Positions 11,788 to 23,110 of a DNA stretch of 64,000 nucleotides are shown piece by piece (within the stretch, counting starts at the first letter, position 1; each line of letters starts with the position of its first letter). This DNA is from Sitta carolinensis (lineage: Eukaryota; Chordata; Aves; Passeriformes; Sittidae). The stretch lies in the NCBI GenBank assembly GCA_032173965.1, contig CM063288.1:18759501-18823500 (forward strand), read 5' to 3'. The translations under genes and the position numbers were made by a program. The notes under the pieces are model-generated. The model had not been told where the DNA came from, ran no database searches, and worked only from the letters and a program-made list of their open reading frames with translations.

Positions 11788-14700
11788 AAAGCACTTTACA
11801 AAAAATATTTTGTGATTTTTTAATATAAATTTATACATACTATTTTCCTTAAATAGCTTGCGAAACTCTTCATGCAATGACTAGTTCAAACCAAAGTGTC
11901 AGAGAGAAAGGGAATCATAATCGAAATACATTTTTTCAAAATAATTCCTGAAGAAGCCAGCAGAGACAGGCATCTGAAATAATTTACAGGAAAGACAAGC
12001 TGATGTTAAAACCTTTAAAAAAGCATGCCTCAGACTTCTAGAACAAAGCATCAACTGCACTACAATTCATTGCCCAAAGCAACAGGGTTGTTGTGTAAAA
12101 GGGAAAGGGTTAGGGAAGGTGAAATGGTGGTGTTTATGTGCACGTGTAGCTGTGATCATACGCAAGTTAATAATTCAGGAAAAAGCTAACACAGCTGCAA
12201 CAGTTGTACCTGAAGTAGGGTCCTGTGTCATTTGTAATCCTCCTGCATATTCTGATGAACTTAACCTTGCATACTACAATCTAGAGGAGTGACAGATGTC
12301 AATTATGATAATAAATATTCACACCAAGAAATTAGCACCTCTGAAACTATCCTTGCAAACTACAGACCTTTTAGCTTTCCCCAAAGAAAATCAAAAATTA
12401 GTCACAAAAAAACTGTGTTCCTTATGGCCACCTAGACAGGACTAAAACAATGGCTTTGTTGAAACAGTATAAAAGAGCAAGACTACACATAAATTTTTAC
12501 TTCCAGAGAGAATATTATGTAAAGTCAACATACATAAATGACATACCATATGGGGTAAATCTCTCTGGATATTCCACGACTGAGATTCTGTTTAGTATGG
12601 GACAGACACAGAAGTGCAGAGCCTTCCTCTAGTGAATTCCCTAGCTTTGCATCCTCTTCTCTTAGTGAGTGGCTTTTTTACTTCTGCCAGTAGTGAGGAT
12701 GAATATCAAGGAAATTAAATTATATTGCAAAATAATTTATTTGAAGCACAAGCCCTATTATATTCTTTTGGGATTCTTATACAAATCATAAGGATGACAC
12801 TCTCTAAACTTGTTCTAGAAAACTAACAGCCATGCATAATAAAATATTGTAGAAAAATGCTAAAAAAAAATTGAAGTAGAAAAATTCTTCAGAACTTCAG
12901 CCAAAGTAGTGAAGAAGTAATGTAGAAGTAATCAGAGATGAGACAAGGCTGGAACTCACTGAGTCTTACATCCTTTTCCTTTTCCTTCCAAGGGAAAAAA
13001 TGGGAGATGTCACCCTGATGTACAAATACATTGCTACTACAGAAGTCACACTGTGGAAAGAATGCATATAGCACCTGAAAATGAGATTAAATGTGTAGAA
13101 AATAGCAACCTTATAGGTTTTCTGTAAATGAAATACTAAATGAATAGTAACTACTTAGCTGCTAAAAAATCTCATGCGTTATTAGTGAACCCATACAGAT
13201 TTACTGCAGCCAAGCAGTTGGTTTAAAAAGAACAAGCATCCATTAGAATTGTATTTTTGTGAGGGAAAGTTGCTATTCTAAGTTTAAGTATGGTCAAGTC
13301 ATCCTCTAGGCTTTCTAAGTTTCGCTACCTGAGTTTAAATAACCAGTCATCAGACTGTAAAAGTCTCATTCTGTGAAGAGAAGCTTGATGGCTCCTGGGA
13401 AGAATTCTGGTACTGAACTTCCTATTCTCTCAGCAGGGTAACTTCCTCTGGCTACTCCTAAGTTTCATCCCATGGACAGGATATTTACCCTAAGAAAGGG
13501 ACCTTACAGTCTTGGTGGGCAGCGCTGATCCATTTCCAGCACAGCTGCAGCCAAGCACTGTTCAACAGTAAAGCTGCACTGGTGAGAAGCAGTAAAATTA
13601 AACTTTTCCACATCATTATTTAGTACAGGAGACTTGCAGTCTGAGAATATTTTCACTGGCTATTATTGGCTAGTGAAGACGTTCTACTGGGTTTAGAACA
13701 CAGCAGGCTTCATGTATTCTTCTACACTGAAAAGCACCAATTACAGAGATTAAAGAGCCTGCTTTAATGTCTGGGCCAGTGTTGCATTTTAGAGGACTTC
13801 TAAATTTGCACTTCATTTGCAACTTCATTAACATAATTGGCACAAAAACTTACTTAGGGTTACTTAAATTGTTTTTATAGGTGCGGCATATCAACTAATC
13901 CCTTTGGAGCCTTTGTAGAGTCGGGGGCACCACCCAAACACTTTAGAGACCTAAGTAACACTGACTATACAGCTGAAGTGGACTCCTAACTGAAGGACTT
14001 GCTGAACGCAAATGCTGGATTACTTGGGAGAGTGTAAATACCTTGTCTTGTCTTCTGTTAAGCATTTATCTCCTTCACACGTATCAACAGGCAGACCTAC
14101 ACTAGTTATCTACCTACACAGTGCTCAGGGTGGACAACTAATCCATGCTAAGGATCTGCCTTGTTCTAACACAACATGTCTTGAAACATCCCTCCCATAA
14201 ATAATTACAGTTCAAGCCTTATTTTCAAAGTGCAGGATAATTATCAGAATTACTTACAAAAGATTTGGGTCACTTCAGTCAAGTATATCTCTAACTGGTA
14301 GATATAATTGTAAAAACACTAACTACCCTGGGTACACTCACAAAACCAGGAAAACATGAAGACGAAAAAACAGATCAAAGACTTTGTATCATTTCACGCT
14401 TTCATCCATTAAGAGGAACCTAAGTTAAATCCTTTGGGTAAATTTTATTGCCTTTCACAAACAGCATTTCACCTTGTATGCGGGTTACATTTGATGATTT
14501 TGACATGAAAAGCATTTTTAAATGTTTTCAAGAGAAGACCTGCATTAAATTTGGCTTAGAAACATAATCAGACTGACCTTACTTTTGGGCTTTCTAAAAC
14601 AGTAAATTACAATTCAGCCATGAAAGATCTGAATTTTTCAGTATAGTCCTTAAGCAAAAAATAAGGCACCTCTGTACTGTACTACTTTGGGGAAAGAGGA

Positions 14701-14939
14701 GAAAAATTCCTGTTTCCCATTGCTCCTTCACCTCCCTTCTCTTAGGGTAGGGCATGAGAAAGAAAGAAAGAAAGAATAAGGTCTTCTTAAATTCTTAAAA
14801 AGAAAGAAAAAGGTCTATTAAAAATAAAATTTATTTTTAATCTTTCATTAACTAAGTACATTGTAATTTTGCTAAAAAGAGACATGAAAAATCTACTATA
14901 CATTTCAGTACATGATTGTCAAAATCACATAATCTGTTT

Positions 14940-14943
<4 letters not shown>

Positions 14944-14972
<29 letters not shown>
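14944..14972 (+). repeat. Poly(A) tract, 29 A
   Basis: An uninterrupted run of A. No LINE or retrocopy sequence was recognised upstream and no target duplication was found, so it may be a simple homopolymer. Confidence 0.9.
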
Positions 14973-17900
14973 CAACTTAGGAAAACCTCAGTGTTTCAAC
15001 CCATTTTACCTTTTGGCTCTTGACACTTGAGCCATCACTATCAGTATCCATATAAAATTACTCTAAGACTGATAAAATGATACCTGTAACAGATGCTGAC
15101 ATAGAATAATGTCCTATCACAACAAATACCTCTGAAGGAGCCATTTCTTCCCCATAGAAACTGTATATTCCAAATTGAAAAGCAGGCCGTTTTTCCAGTC
15201 AAGCTTACTAGAGGAAACAATTGACCAAACACAAAATTTCTTGATCAAGGAATCATCTCTCAACAAAAAGAGAGATGAATTTTCAGTAAATGAGATGAAA
15301 TAGTTAAAAACTTTAAGGGGGAATGAAGGTATAGCTGTACTGTGAGGGGATGGAACACTGAACAAAGTACTTCAATATACTGCTTGGTAAATTAGATTGT
15401 CATCCTAATCGCAATACTGGTGCATATATCATAATAAAAATAAAAACAAAAAACAATCTCTATGAAATATCCTCTTACCACTTAAAATATGCTTCCAGTT
15501 TTTCTCTGTAATCACAGTTAAGACCTCTACAGGACATTAGATTAAAAGGAGGAAATCAATAGCTATGAAGACAGCTTATGCAGATGGACACAGAAAAAAA
15601 TTCTGCAGTTCCAATCTTAAGAGCTTTTGTATAGCTTTTCATAAAGCAATATTAGAGTGGAAATAACACATAAACAGTGTCATATACTGTTCTAAACAGT
15701 GTTTAGAATATATTCATCTTTATTATCTCCTATAAACTGCTTTTCTGCTTTGGTAGGACAGTACTGCTATTCTGGAAGCTACAGATTGAGTCTGGGTGGC
15801 TTTGACTGAGAAAATTATTTTGCCAGCAGTGGTTCTTGTGTGCCCAGAGAGAAGGTAATAAAAAGCTGCATTACCAGGCACTGGCAGCTGTCCATGCCAA
15901 CAACAGCATGCCTTAAACCAGCAACAGAATGGACTCAGCTTCCGGGGCCAGAAGAGGAAGCCTGAAACCTTTGGGCTTTTTTTCCAAATAAAGCATTAAG
16001 ACAACGGCCAAGAATACCTTTATATGTTTCTGAAGGCATCATGATATAAACATTTGGCTAATAATGTATGGCAAACTATATCAGAAAATACTACTGTTAT
16101 AAACTGACATACTGTAGAGTGCACCATTATCTTAATTTTTTTATTCTCAGAGAAAGCATATGTGCACAATAAGAAAGAGAGGAAAATGAGAAAAAAAATA
16201 GGGCTAATTTACCTTATTTTTGAGTACCTGTATAAGAAAACTCAGCTTTATAAACATCTTCCAAATAGCTTCCAACCAATTTGGTGAGGTTTGGGTTTAG
16301 TGTTCAGACATTTATGCTCTGTGATGACATTTCAAGACTACAGCAGCACTCCAGAAAACAATCCTTTTTTTAAAATCAGCTACAAATTTCATCATCACCT
16401 ACAAGAGACAGAAGAGACATAGCACTGCTTTGTTTGACATGACGACCTGGTTACAGAGAGAAGATGACTAACAAATGAAATTCTGCACCTCCTGTACATT
16501 TACTGAGTTTGTTCAAATGCGTGTACACGTATTATATTTACTAATATCTACTATATTACTGACTCGTTCATTACTGACCACAATTTCTAAAAATTAATCA
16601 TAATTCACAGGGTCAGGAAACAAGGTGAAACAACTTCAATTTTACCACAGCCCAACATCTGAGTGTTTGAATTTGAAACTTTAATGTTCCTTTAATATAT
16701 CTGCTGAAGACATACTTACATATGTACCAAATACAATTCAAGTCGCTGAGTTCTGGAAATTTAAAATCTGGATCAACTTGAAAGTTATGAAAACTGTTAA
16801 AGACCAGCATCAAGATACCATGCTTTATAGATTTTGGACTTTTAAAATATATGGGGTAATTCCTCCCCATTTTCAAGTCTTTGAATGATAGAAAATAAAT
16901 CCTAGAATTTTCAAGAACTTTCTAGAATAGTTCTTCTTTAACGGACATTGAATGCTTTGGTGGAACAGAAAAAAACCACCCACCTACACCTATCTGGGGT
17001 GGTTCCTGTAAATGACACACTCTTACTCAAGCTAGAGCTGTAACGTTAAAGACTATGTTTTATTCTATCCTATACAGGCAGGTATGTATTTTAATAGTGG
17101 GAAAAGGTAATGCCATTCTAGTAATGGTTTTGCATACTTGCCATTTAAAAAATGTGACTTTTGATGGCTTATAATTTTGTCTCATGTTATCGATTTAGCT
17201 TTCTGCACATAGGAAAGGATAGACAGACTGATTTACTTTTTAAAGCTTTACCAAAAGGCTTCTTTAATTTCCAGGAAAAATACCTGGCAAAAGCATAGAT
17301 TTTCGCCCAGGCTAAAAAAATATCTTTCAGCTGAAAAAAATTAAATCAATCTACTGCCTCAACTTTGATCTGGTTCTATTCTGACCATATTTGCAATATA
17401 GCTTTCCATTTCAACATGTCACATTGTTTTTTTATGGTACAGATCATGTCCTCTTGATATAAAGCAGGAGAATATTTTTATTGGGACTTCTTTCTGAATT
17501 GATGCAGCAGCTAGAAGATGAATCGGAGATTGTAACCAATAAATCCTGAGGTAATATTTTTAATAATTCAATAAATCAAAATATTAAATAATTGTGCAAG
17601 TAGCAGGATTCATGCCTTCAATGTTCTGAACAAGGTAAGAGTCCCAAGAAAAACACTGTGTGATCACAAATTTAAAGACTATACAGATAGCTTTTGAGTT
17701 CAGGCATTCACATTTTGTCTGAAAGCATATAAATATATAGATATTCACATATACATAAGCAGAACCAATCAGCAAATTACTGTAACACCAGCTGTGTATA
17801 TACAGAACTAGGAAGCTCAGTGCCACTGAACTGCTTCAGAATGTGGTGGTTCACTGCTTTCCCCCTCTCTCTTTCTATCACATATTCTGTGCTTCCTTTG

Positions 17901-20300
17901 GTTGCTCTTCGACTATCATTGCAAGCTCTTTGGGACTGAGACTTTAGACAACTTTTTTCTTCCAGATGATAAGAAAAAGCAAATAGCCAAATATTCCTGA
18001 TGTAGTTCTTTTATCTCTGAATTAATTTTGGTACCAATATCCTCAGTCCCTCTGCAGGCAGACATCCTTATCTATGAGGATGCCACTCCAGCAACAGAAA
18101 CATGTGAGCAGTTTTTCTTAAAATGCTCTTCAATGAAAATAAAGGTAACAGAAACTGTCCTGTGTGTCAATCATAAAATAGTCCCAGTGGTGACAATTCA
18201 AGCTTTGCAGTGTTAGTACCAGGGAACATGACCCCTGTATTCTGGTAGCTGTGTACTTCAAGGAAATGGAAATTAAGGACCAGTCACATTCCACTACTGG
18301 TTGCACCCTCTTGCTGATAAGCAATCAGATGACACAAAACCAAACTCTCCAGTTTACGAGTAGCAATTGCCAAATTGCATGCTCCAAGAGGATGAAGAAT
18401 TGAAAAAAAAAAGGAAATTGCATGCAAAATTATAAAATAAGTGAAAACATTAATCATAATTAAAGAGAACCACATTGATTTTTGCCAGCTGGATTAAGCC
18501 ACTGACTGTGATGGGAAGGCTCTTTCTCTCTTGGTTAACCCTGCTGAGAACAAATTAATTCTTTATAATTAATTTCTTAGGTAACAGTGCAAATATTTGT
18601 CAAAACAGTTGATCCACCACAAAATTAAATACAGGGTGGGGAACAATGAAAAATCTAGTACATTTAAAACAAAGATTAAAAAAAACCCAAACTGACTGGA
18701 TCAATGGAGGGAGAAAAAAACCTTCCTTATATCAACTGGTCACTCATGCAAAGCAGAATTACTTGGATCTGAGAAATGGTTTGCCACCCATCCATTCCTC
18801 TAAACAAAAGGCCTATCTTATGTCACTGTTCAAGGCAGTTGCAATTAAATGCATATTTATAGAATTTTTAAATACTAAGTATATTCATTATGTTCACAGT
18901 GACATTGCTCTGAAGGACGCTATATAAATGGAAGCTGTGCTTACAAGTGATCACTGCAGATAAACAAATATCCTGAAGGACTCACTCTGCACACAAAGAA
19001 AGTTGCCTGGCTTTGTTTATGGGGGAGATTAGCTTCCTCCAGCTGACATAATACATGGGAGATAAAATAACAAAAGGAAACACTTTGCCATGCAGTGTGA
19101 AATCAGATCCCAATACACCTCCAGAAGAGTGCATGGGGGAAAGTCTGTGGGGGCAAGAACCCTTTGCCTCCTTACTTGTCTGTACAGCACTTAGCACATA
19201 ACTGTGACTTGCATCTCACAGCATACACCTACATGATATTAACAAAAGGGTTACCAAATGAGGCTAAATAATTTTAGCAAATTGTAACACAGTTAAAAAT
19301 AAATAATCAAATATTCCTCCCCCAGATCTACAAAGACAGCTCTGCATCCATGCATCAGTTAGGTGTTCAAACCCTATCAGAGGGAGGAATAAAATAATGT
19401 TTATCTCCAGGAGGTTATTTTACAGTTTAATGTAAAAGATCTGCCGATTTTTGTACACTTCAGTACTATATTGTTTTTTTCAGAAAGAACTGTTGAACTC
19501 TTCTGTCTTATGGGATTGAAGGCTAAACTACTGTTTTGTGGGCTGAGATACAAGAAAAACCCCTAGTTTATCAGGTGGACTGCTAAATTGAAGAATATAT
19601 TATGTGTACTGTAAAGCACTTTCATGAACAGACCCATACTTCAGGTGTACTACTCTTTTTTTCCTCATCTCTTTTCTGCTTTTAATTATTTAGTGCTTCT
19701 ATGCCTATAGCAACATCTTCCTCTGAGTTGTTCTGTCTCAAACAGAGTATTTAGCTGAAATGTGGTATTTTGTCTTTAAGGATTTAGTTAACATACACAC
19801 TGAGCTGTGCATATGATTGCAAAGAGCTGCAGTAGAACGATAAAGTCCACTCTTTAACATGAACATAAAATTCAGACATGATTATCTGAATTTCTGTTTA
19901 CATTTTTGGATATGTTTAAAGTATTAAAACTAATCACATATGTTCTGCTTATTACAAAGAGATTCCTTTATTTTTAATATTTCCTTCTTCTTTGCAAGAG
20001 TTATAAAGTTATAACCATGTAACATTCTAGTTAGTTCTGTAATATTTGTAAAACTGTCAACAGTAAATAAAGTGTGTTGGGTTTTGGGTTTCTTTCAAGA
20101 TAATGATGTGGCTGATATCAAAAGCTTAAAAACCCCCTGCTTTAACAAAGAGTGAAAAACCTGATACCTTTTCTTAAGTATATAATGCTACTATTAAAAA
20201 TGTACTTTCTCAAGGCTTGAAGCAGTTCCTGAAGTAATAAAACCCATTTGCTAGAAGAAAATATCTCTGACTGAGCTGTCGCACAGCTTTTATGACATAA

Positions 20301-20330
20301 GCTCATATGCTTATGTCTAAGCATATGAGC
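20301..20330. repeat. Perfect 13-bp hairpin with 4-base loop
   Basis: GCTCATATGCTTA (20301-20313), loop TGTC, then its exact reverse complement (20318-20330). No U-run follows, so it does not look like a Pol III product. Function unknown. Confidence 0.85.
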
Positions 20331-22090
20331 ATTTGAAACATTTCTTGTCATTTCATTCCAAACAAGAGTGGGTGCATTGAGTCTTCACACTGGACACAGC
20401 AAACGCAATTGCCACCCAAAAAAAAAAAAAAAAAGTAAACTGAAGAGTGTGAGGTAAAGGGCACGACTTTCACATTGTTTAACAGTACTAGCAGCTCTGA
20501 ACTCAGCACAGATAAGGGTACCTGCATCTGGTACAACTAAACAAGGAATTCTGTCTATAAATTGTATCTAATATTGGTATTAGCAATATTTCATTAAGGA
20601 ATTAACAGACATTTACTTATGACCAGATTAACTTGATAGATTATTTGATTTTAGAAACATTTCTTAATAGGCATGAGATACAACGGCAAACCACTAGGAA
20701 TTAATGAATCTCTGCATCCTTTTGAATCAGCAAATAAAGCACAGAACTAGGCAAGGGGTTCTATTTGACCAGCAAATTCCGAAACAGTGGGTAAAGACCA
20801 CCAACACTGAGAAGAACCCAGCACCAAAATGCATTTCTGAAACATTTTTAAGCATTCCACCTGGCTTTTTAGGCAGACTGGAAAAGAGGGAAGAGACATT
20901 TACTCTTATTTTAACTGAAATCTTAAGAGTCTAATAATTATTACTTCTAAAAAGAGTAGTAATAATGCAGTTGAAGTTGCTGTACTCTTCTCCTGCTGTT
21001 ACATTCCTCCACTCCCCTGGATCTCTTGATCAGCTTCATTCCACCATAATGTGAAGGGGTGAATGAATAACAATAACTTTGTGAGCATTTGGAGTCCTTG
21101 TCCAGGAGAAGTACAATATTCAGGTTTGTGATATCTTCCCCCACCTCTAGTTTCCCCTTAAGATAATTTTTATCTTTGCAAGCATACTTTTCCACCTTTT
21201 TCTTTCTACACTGGTTTGCAGCTCTAATTCTACACTTGAATTTAGTATATTACCTTTTGGTATATGTCAGATATTGTTTCTCTGCTACCTCCAAACCCAC
21301 TTTCGTGTAGCTCCAGACTTGTGTTCTTTAAGCGACCGCATGTGAGCCGTTTATCACCACGAGCCTCCAAGTACCAGGCCCATGCCCCTTTCCTTTAGTG
21401 CCTTATACCAATAATCCTCCACAGTTCCTTCTCGATCTTCGCTTCTCCAGGGCCTGTGGTACCCTACCAGACTCGCACACCTCTACAGTACACAGCACTG
21501 TAGTTACTGAGCGAAAGACCTCGTTCTACACGGAGTAACAACAATGTCCCACATAAACAAAAGGCAGAAACAGGCACCTGGTCCACTGGCTTTTAAAAAT
21601 CACTGCTACAGATGAACCAATTCAAACACAGGTGCGGGCCGGTGCGGCACCGCCAATGGGACAAGTTCTGAGGCCTGGCAAACTGGGTGCAGCGCCCGCA
21701 GCGCAGCGCCCGCCGCGGCAATGGAGGGTCCCGCACAGCGCGGCAGCCGCCCAGGACGGTCTGTGCCCGCCGCGCCGCGCCAAGGTCGGCGGCAGCCGGC
21801 AGGGATATTGCCGGCGGACACGGTTTCAGCTCAGTGGGATGCCCCTGGGAAAAAATAAATCTTCTTCCGCTAAATTTCACTTATTTTAAACAAAGCGTCC
21901 TGGCGAAGCTCCACATTCCTGCGCACGCGGGGAGCGGGCGGCACACGCTCCCCACCCGCACGGCCAGCCCTCAGCCCGCTCCCGTTTGCCAGAGCGGCAG
22001 GGGATGGGCAAGGTTGGCCCAGCCGCGCGCGCTACCACCACCAGCACCCTTTGCCGGGGCTGCAGCGCGTCCCGGAGAGCCCGCGGAGCC

Positions 22091-22135
22091 GACCACGGGG
22101 ACATCGACCACGGGGACATCGACACGGGGCGCCGA
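22091..22135 (+). repeat. 15-bp minisatellite in the CpG island
   Basis: GACCACGGGGACATC occurs twice in tandem (22091-22105, 22106-22120), followed by degenerate copies (GACACGGGG, then GACCAGGCGGGGACACC further on). It lies just upstream of the CCAAT boxes. Confidence 0.8.
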
Positions 22136-22237
22136 GCACACCGACCAGGCGGGGACACCGACCGCGGGGACACGGCCGGCACGGCCGCGGCGCGGCTCCC
22201 GCCGTCCGGAAGCGGCGCTGCCGCGCGGAGCGGCTCC

Positions 22238-22295
22238 ATTGGTCCGTTTCCGTCACTCCGTCCCGCCCCCTCGGCGCGGCGCGGGCGGCCATTGG
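22238..22295 (+). promoter_or_regulatory. Paired inverted CCAAT boxes and GC box
   Basis: ATTGG (CCAAT on the other strand) occurs at 22238-22242 and 22291-22295, 53 bp apart, with CCCGCCCCC at 22262-22270 between them. Multiple NF-Y sites with an Sp1-type box are typical of TATA-less CpG-island core promoters. Another CCAAT (GCCAATGGG) lies near 21653. No TATA box was seen. Confidence 0.55.
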
Positions 22296-22359
22296 CTGCC
22301 GGAGGTGCCAGTCGGCGAGGGCGAGCTCCGCCGGTGCCCGCGCTGCGCTCCCGCGCGGC

Positions 22360-22470
22360 GCGCGCTCTGCCGGCTGTGCGGCTGCGGGCGGAGCAGGGAT
22401 GCGCCCCGGCTGCGGGAGCGCGGCGCGGAGCGGCGGCAGCCCGGGTGGCCGAGGGCGGCGAGCGCGGCCG
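22360..22470 (+). other. Candidate noncoding first exon (B3GALT1?)
   Basis: Transcription would be expected some tens of bases after the CCAAT pair. The first strong donor after it is GGCCG|GTAAGG (GT at 22471). The 5' limit is a guess. An ATG at 22399 opens a frame through the donor, but nothing suggests it is coding; in mammals the whole B3GALT1 coding sequence is in one downstream exon. Confidence 0.35.
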
Positions 22471-23110
22471 GTAAGGTCCGGCCGGGGGAAGGCGGGTGCC
22501 CGTCGGTGTGCGCATCCCTTGCGTCCGGTGCTGAAGGGGCCGCCGGCAGCGCCGGGCAGCGGTGCCGGCACGGGCGGAGCGGCGAGCGGCTGGGATTCCG
22601 GGGGCGGCCAGCGGCGCTGGGCCGCGGCGGGCAGGGGTCGCGGGCGGGTGCGGTCCCCCACCGGTCCTTGCCGTGCCCTTCGGCGCAGCGGTCCCCGGGC
22701 GGGATCGGCGGTGCGGTGGGAACTTGGTCTGCCCCCGCCCGGCTGGCGGAGGCCGGCGATGCCTGCGGGTGCCGCGGCGGGGGGCGACGTGAGCCCTCCA
22801 CGGGGGCTGCGGCGCTGCCCCTCCGCTCCGCCGCCTCGGGAGGGCCGCCGAGCGGTGCCGGCTGGAAAGGCGGTGCCGCGGGTCCCGGCGGCGGCGCTGC
22901 CCCGAGCCCCGCCGTGCTCCGCTCGGCGGCGGCAGCGCGGCCGTGCCCCGGGCCCGCGCGGGGGATCGGCGCGGCCGCGCTTGTCTCGGGGCGGCGGGCT
23001 GAACTTCCCTTCAGGGGAGGCTTCGACTCGAAGATGCTCCCGGACGCCCAGCGGGGAGAGTCATACAACGAAGGCGGCAGTGGTGGTGGTGTGGCCGCAG
23101 ACTGGATCTT

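Larger units (their letters stand above)
10528..11805 (+). other. XIRP2: XIRP2 3' untranslated region (inferred)
   Basis: AT-rich sequence between the stop codon and the first well-placed poly(A) signal. Apart from the out-of-frame tail it holds no coding-like sequence. The exact cleavage point is unknown. Confidence 0.5.
11806..21619. other. Intergenic stretch, no gene recognised
   Basis: About 10 kb of AT-rich sequence with only short random open frames on both strands. It contains a 29-A run at 14944-14972, a GAAA-type stretch near 14760-14775 and a perfect hairpin at 20301-20330. Composition changes to GC-rich from about 21.3 kb as the CpG island is approached. No mobile element was recognised, though old ones could be missed by eye. 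Confidence 0.5.
21620..23110 (+). promoter_or_regulatory. CpG island promoter, probably B3GALT1
   Basis: A sharply bounded GC-rich block dense in CG dinucleotides in an otherwise AT-rich window, typical of a vertebrate CpG-island promoter. Overlapping long open frames on both strands (for example 21687-23207 and 22051-23112) are explained by the lack of AT-rich stop codons and have no recognisable domain. The splice donor at 22470 and the placement downstream of XIRP2 on the + strand fit the promoter of B3GALT1 (beta-1,3-galactosyltransferase 1), which follows XIRP2 in other amniotes and has noncoding 5' exons and a very long first part. The gene identity is inferred from synteny only. Confidence 0.75.

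Noticed and set aside
14944..14972. Poly(A) tail of a processed retrocopy
   Set aside because: No gene-like sequence upstream and no flanking duplication was found.
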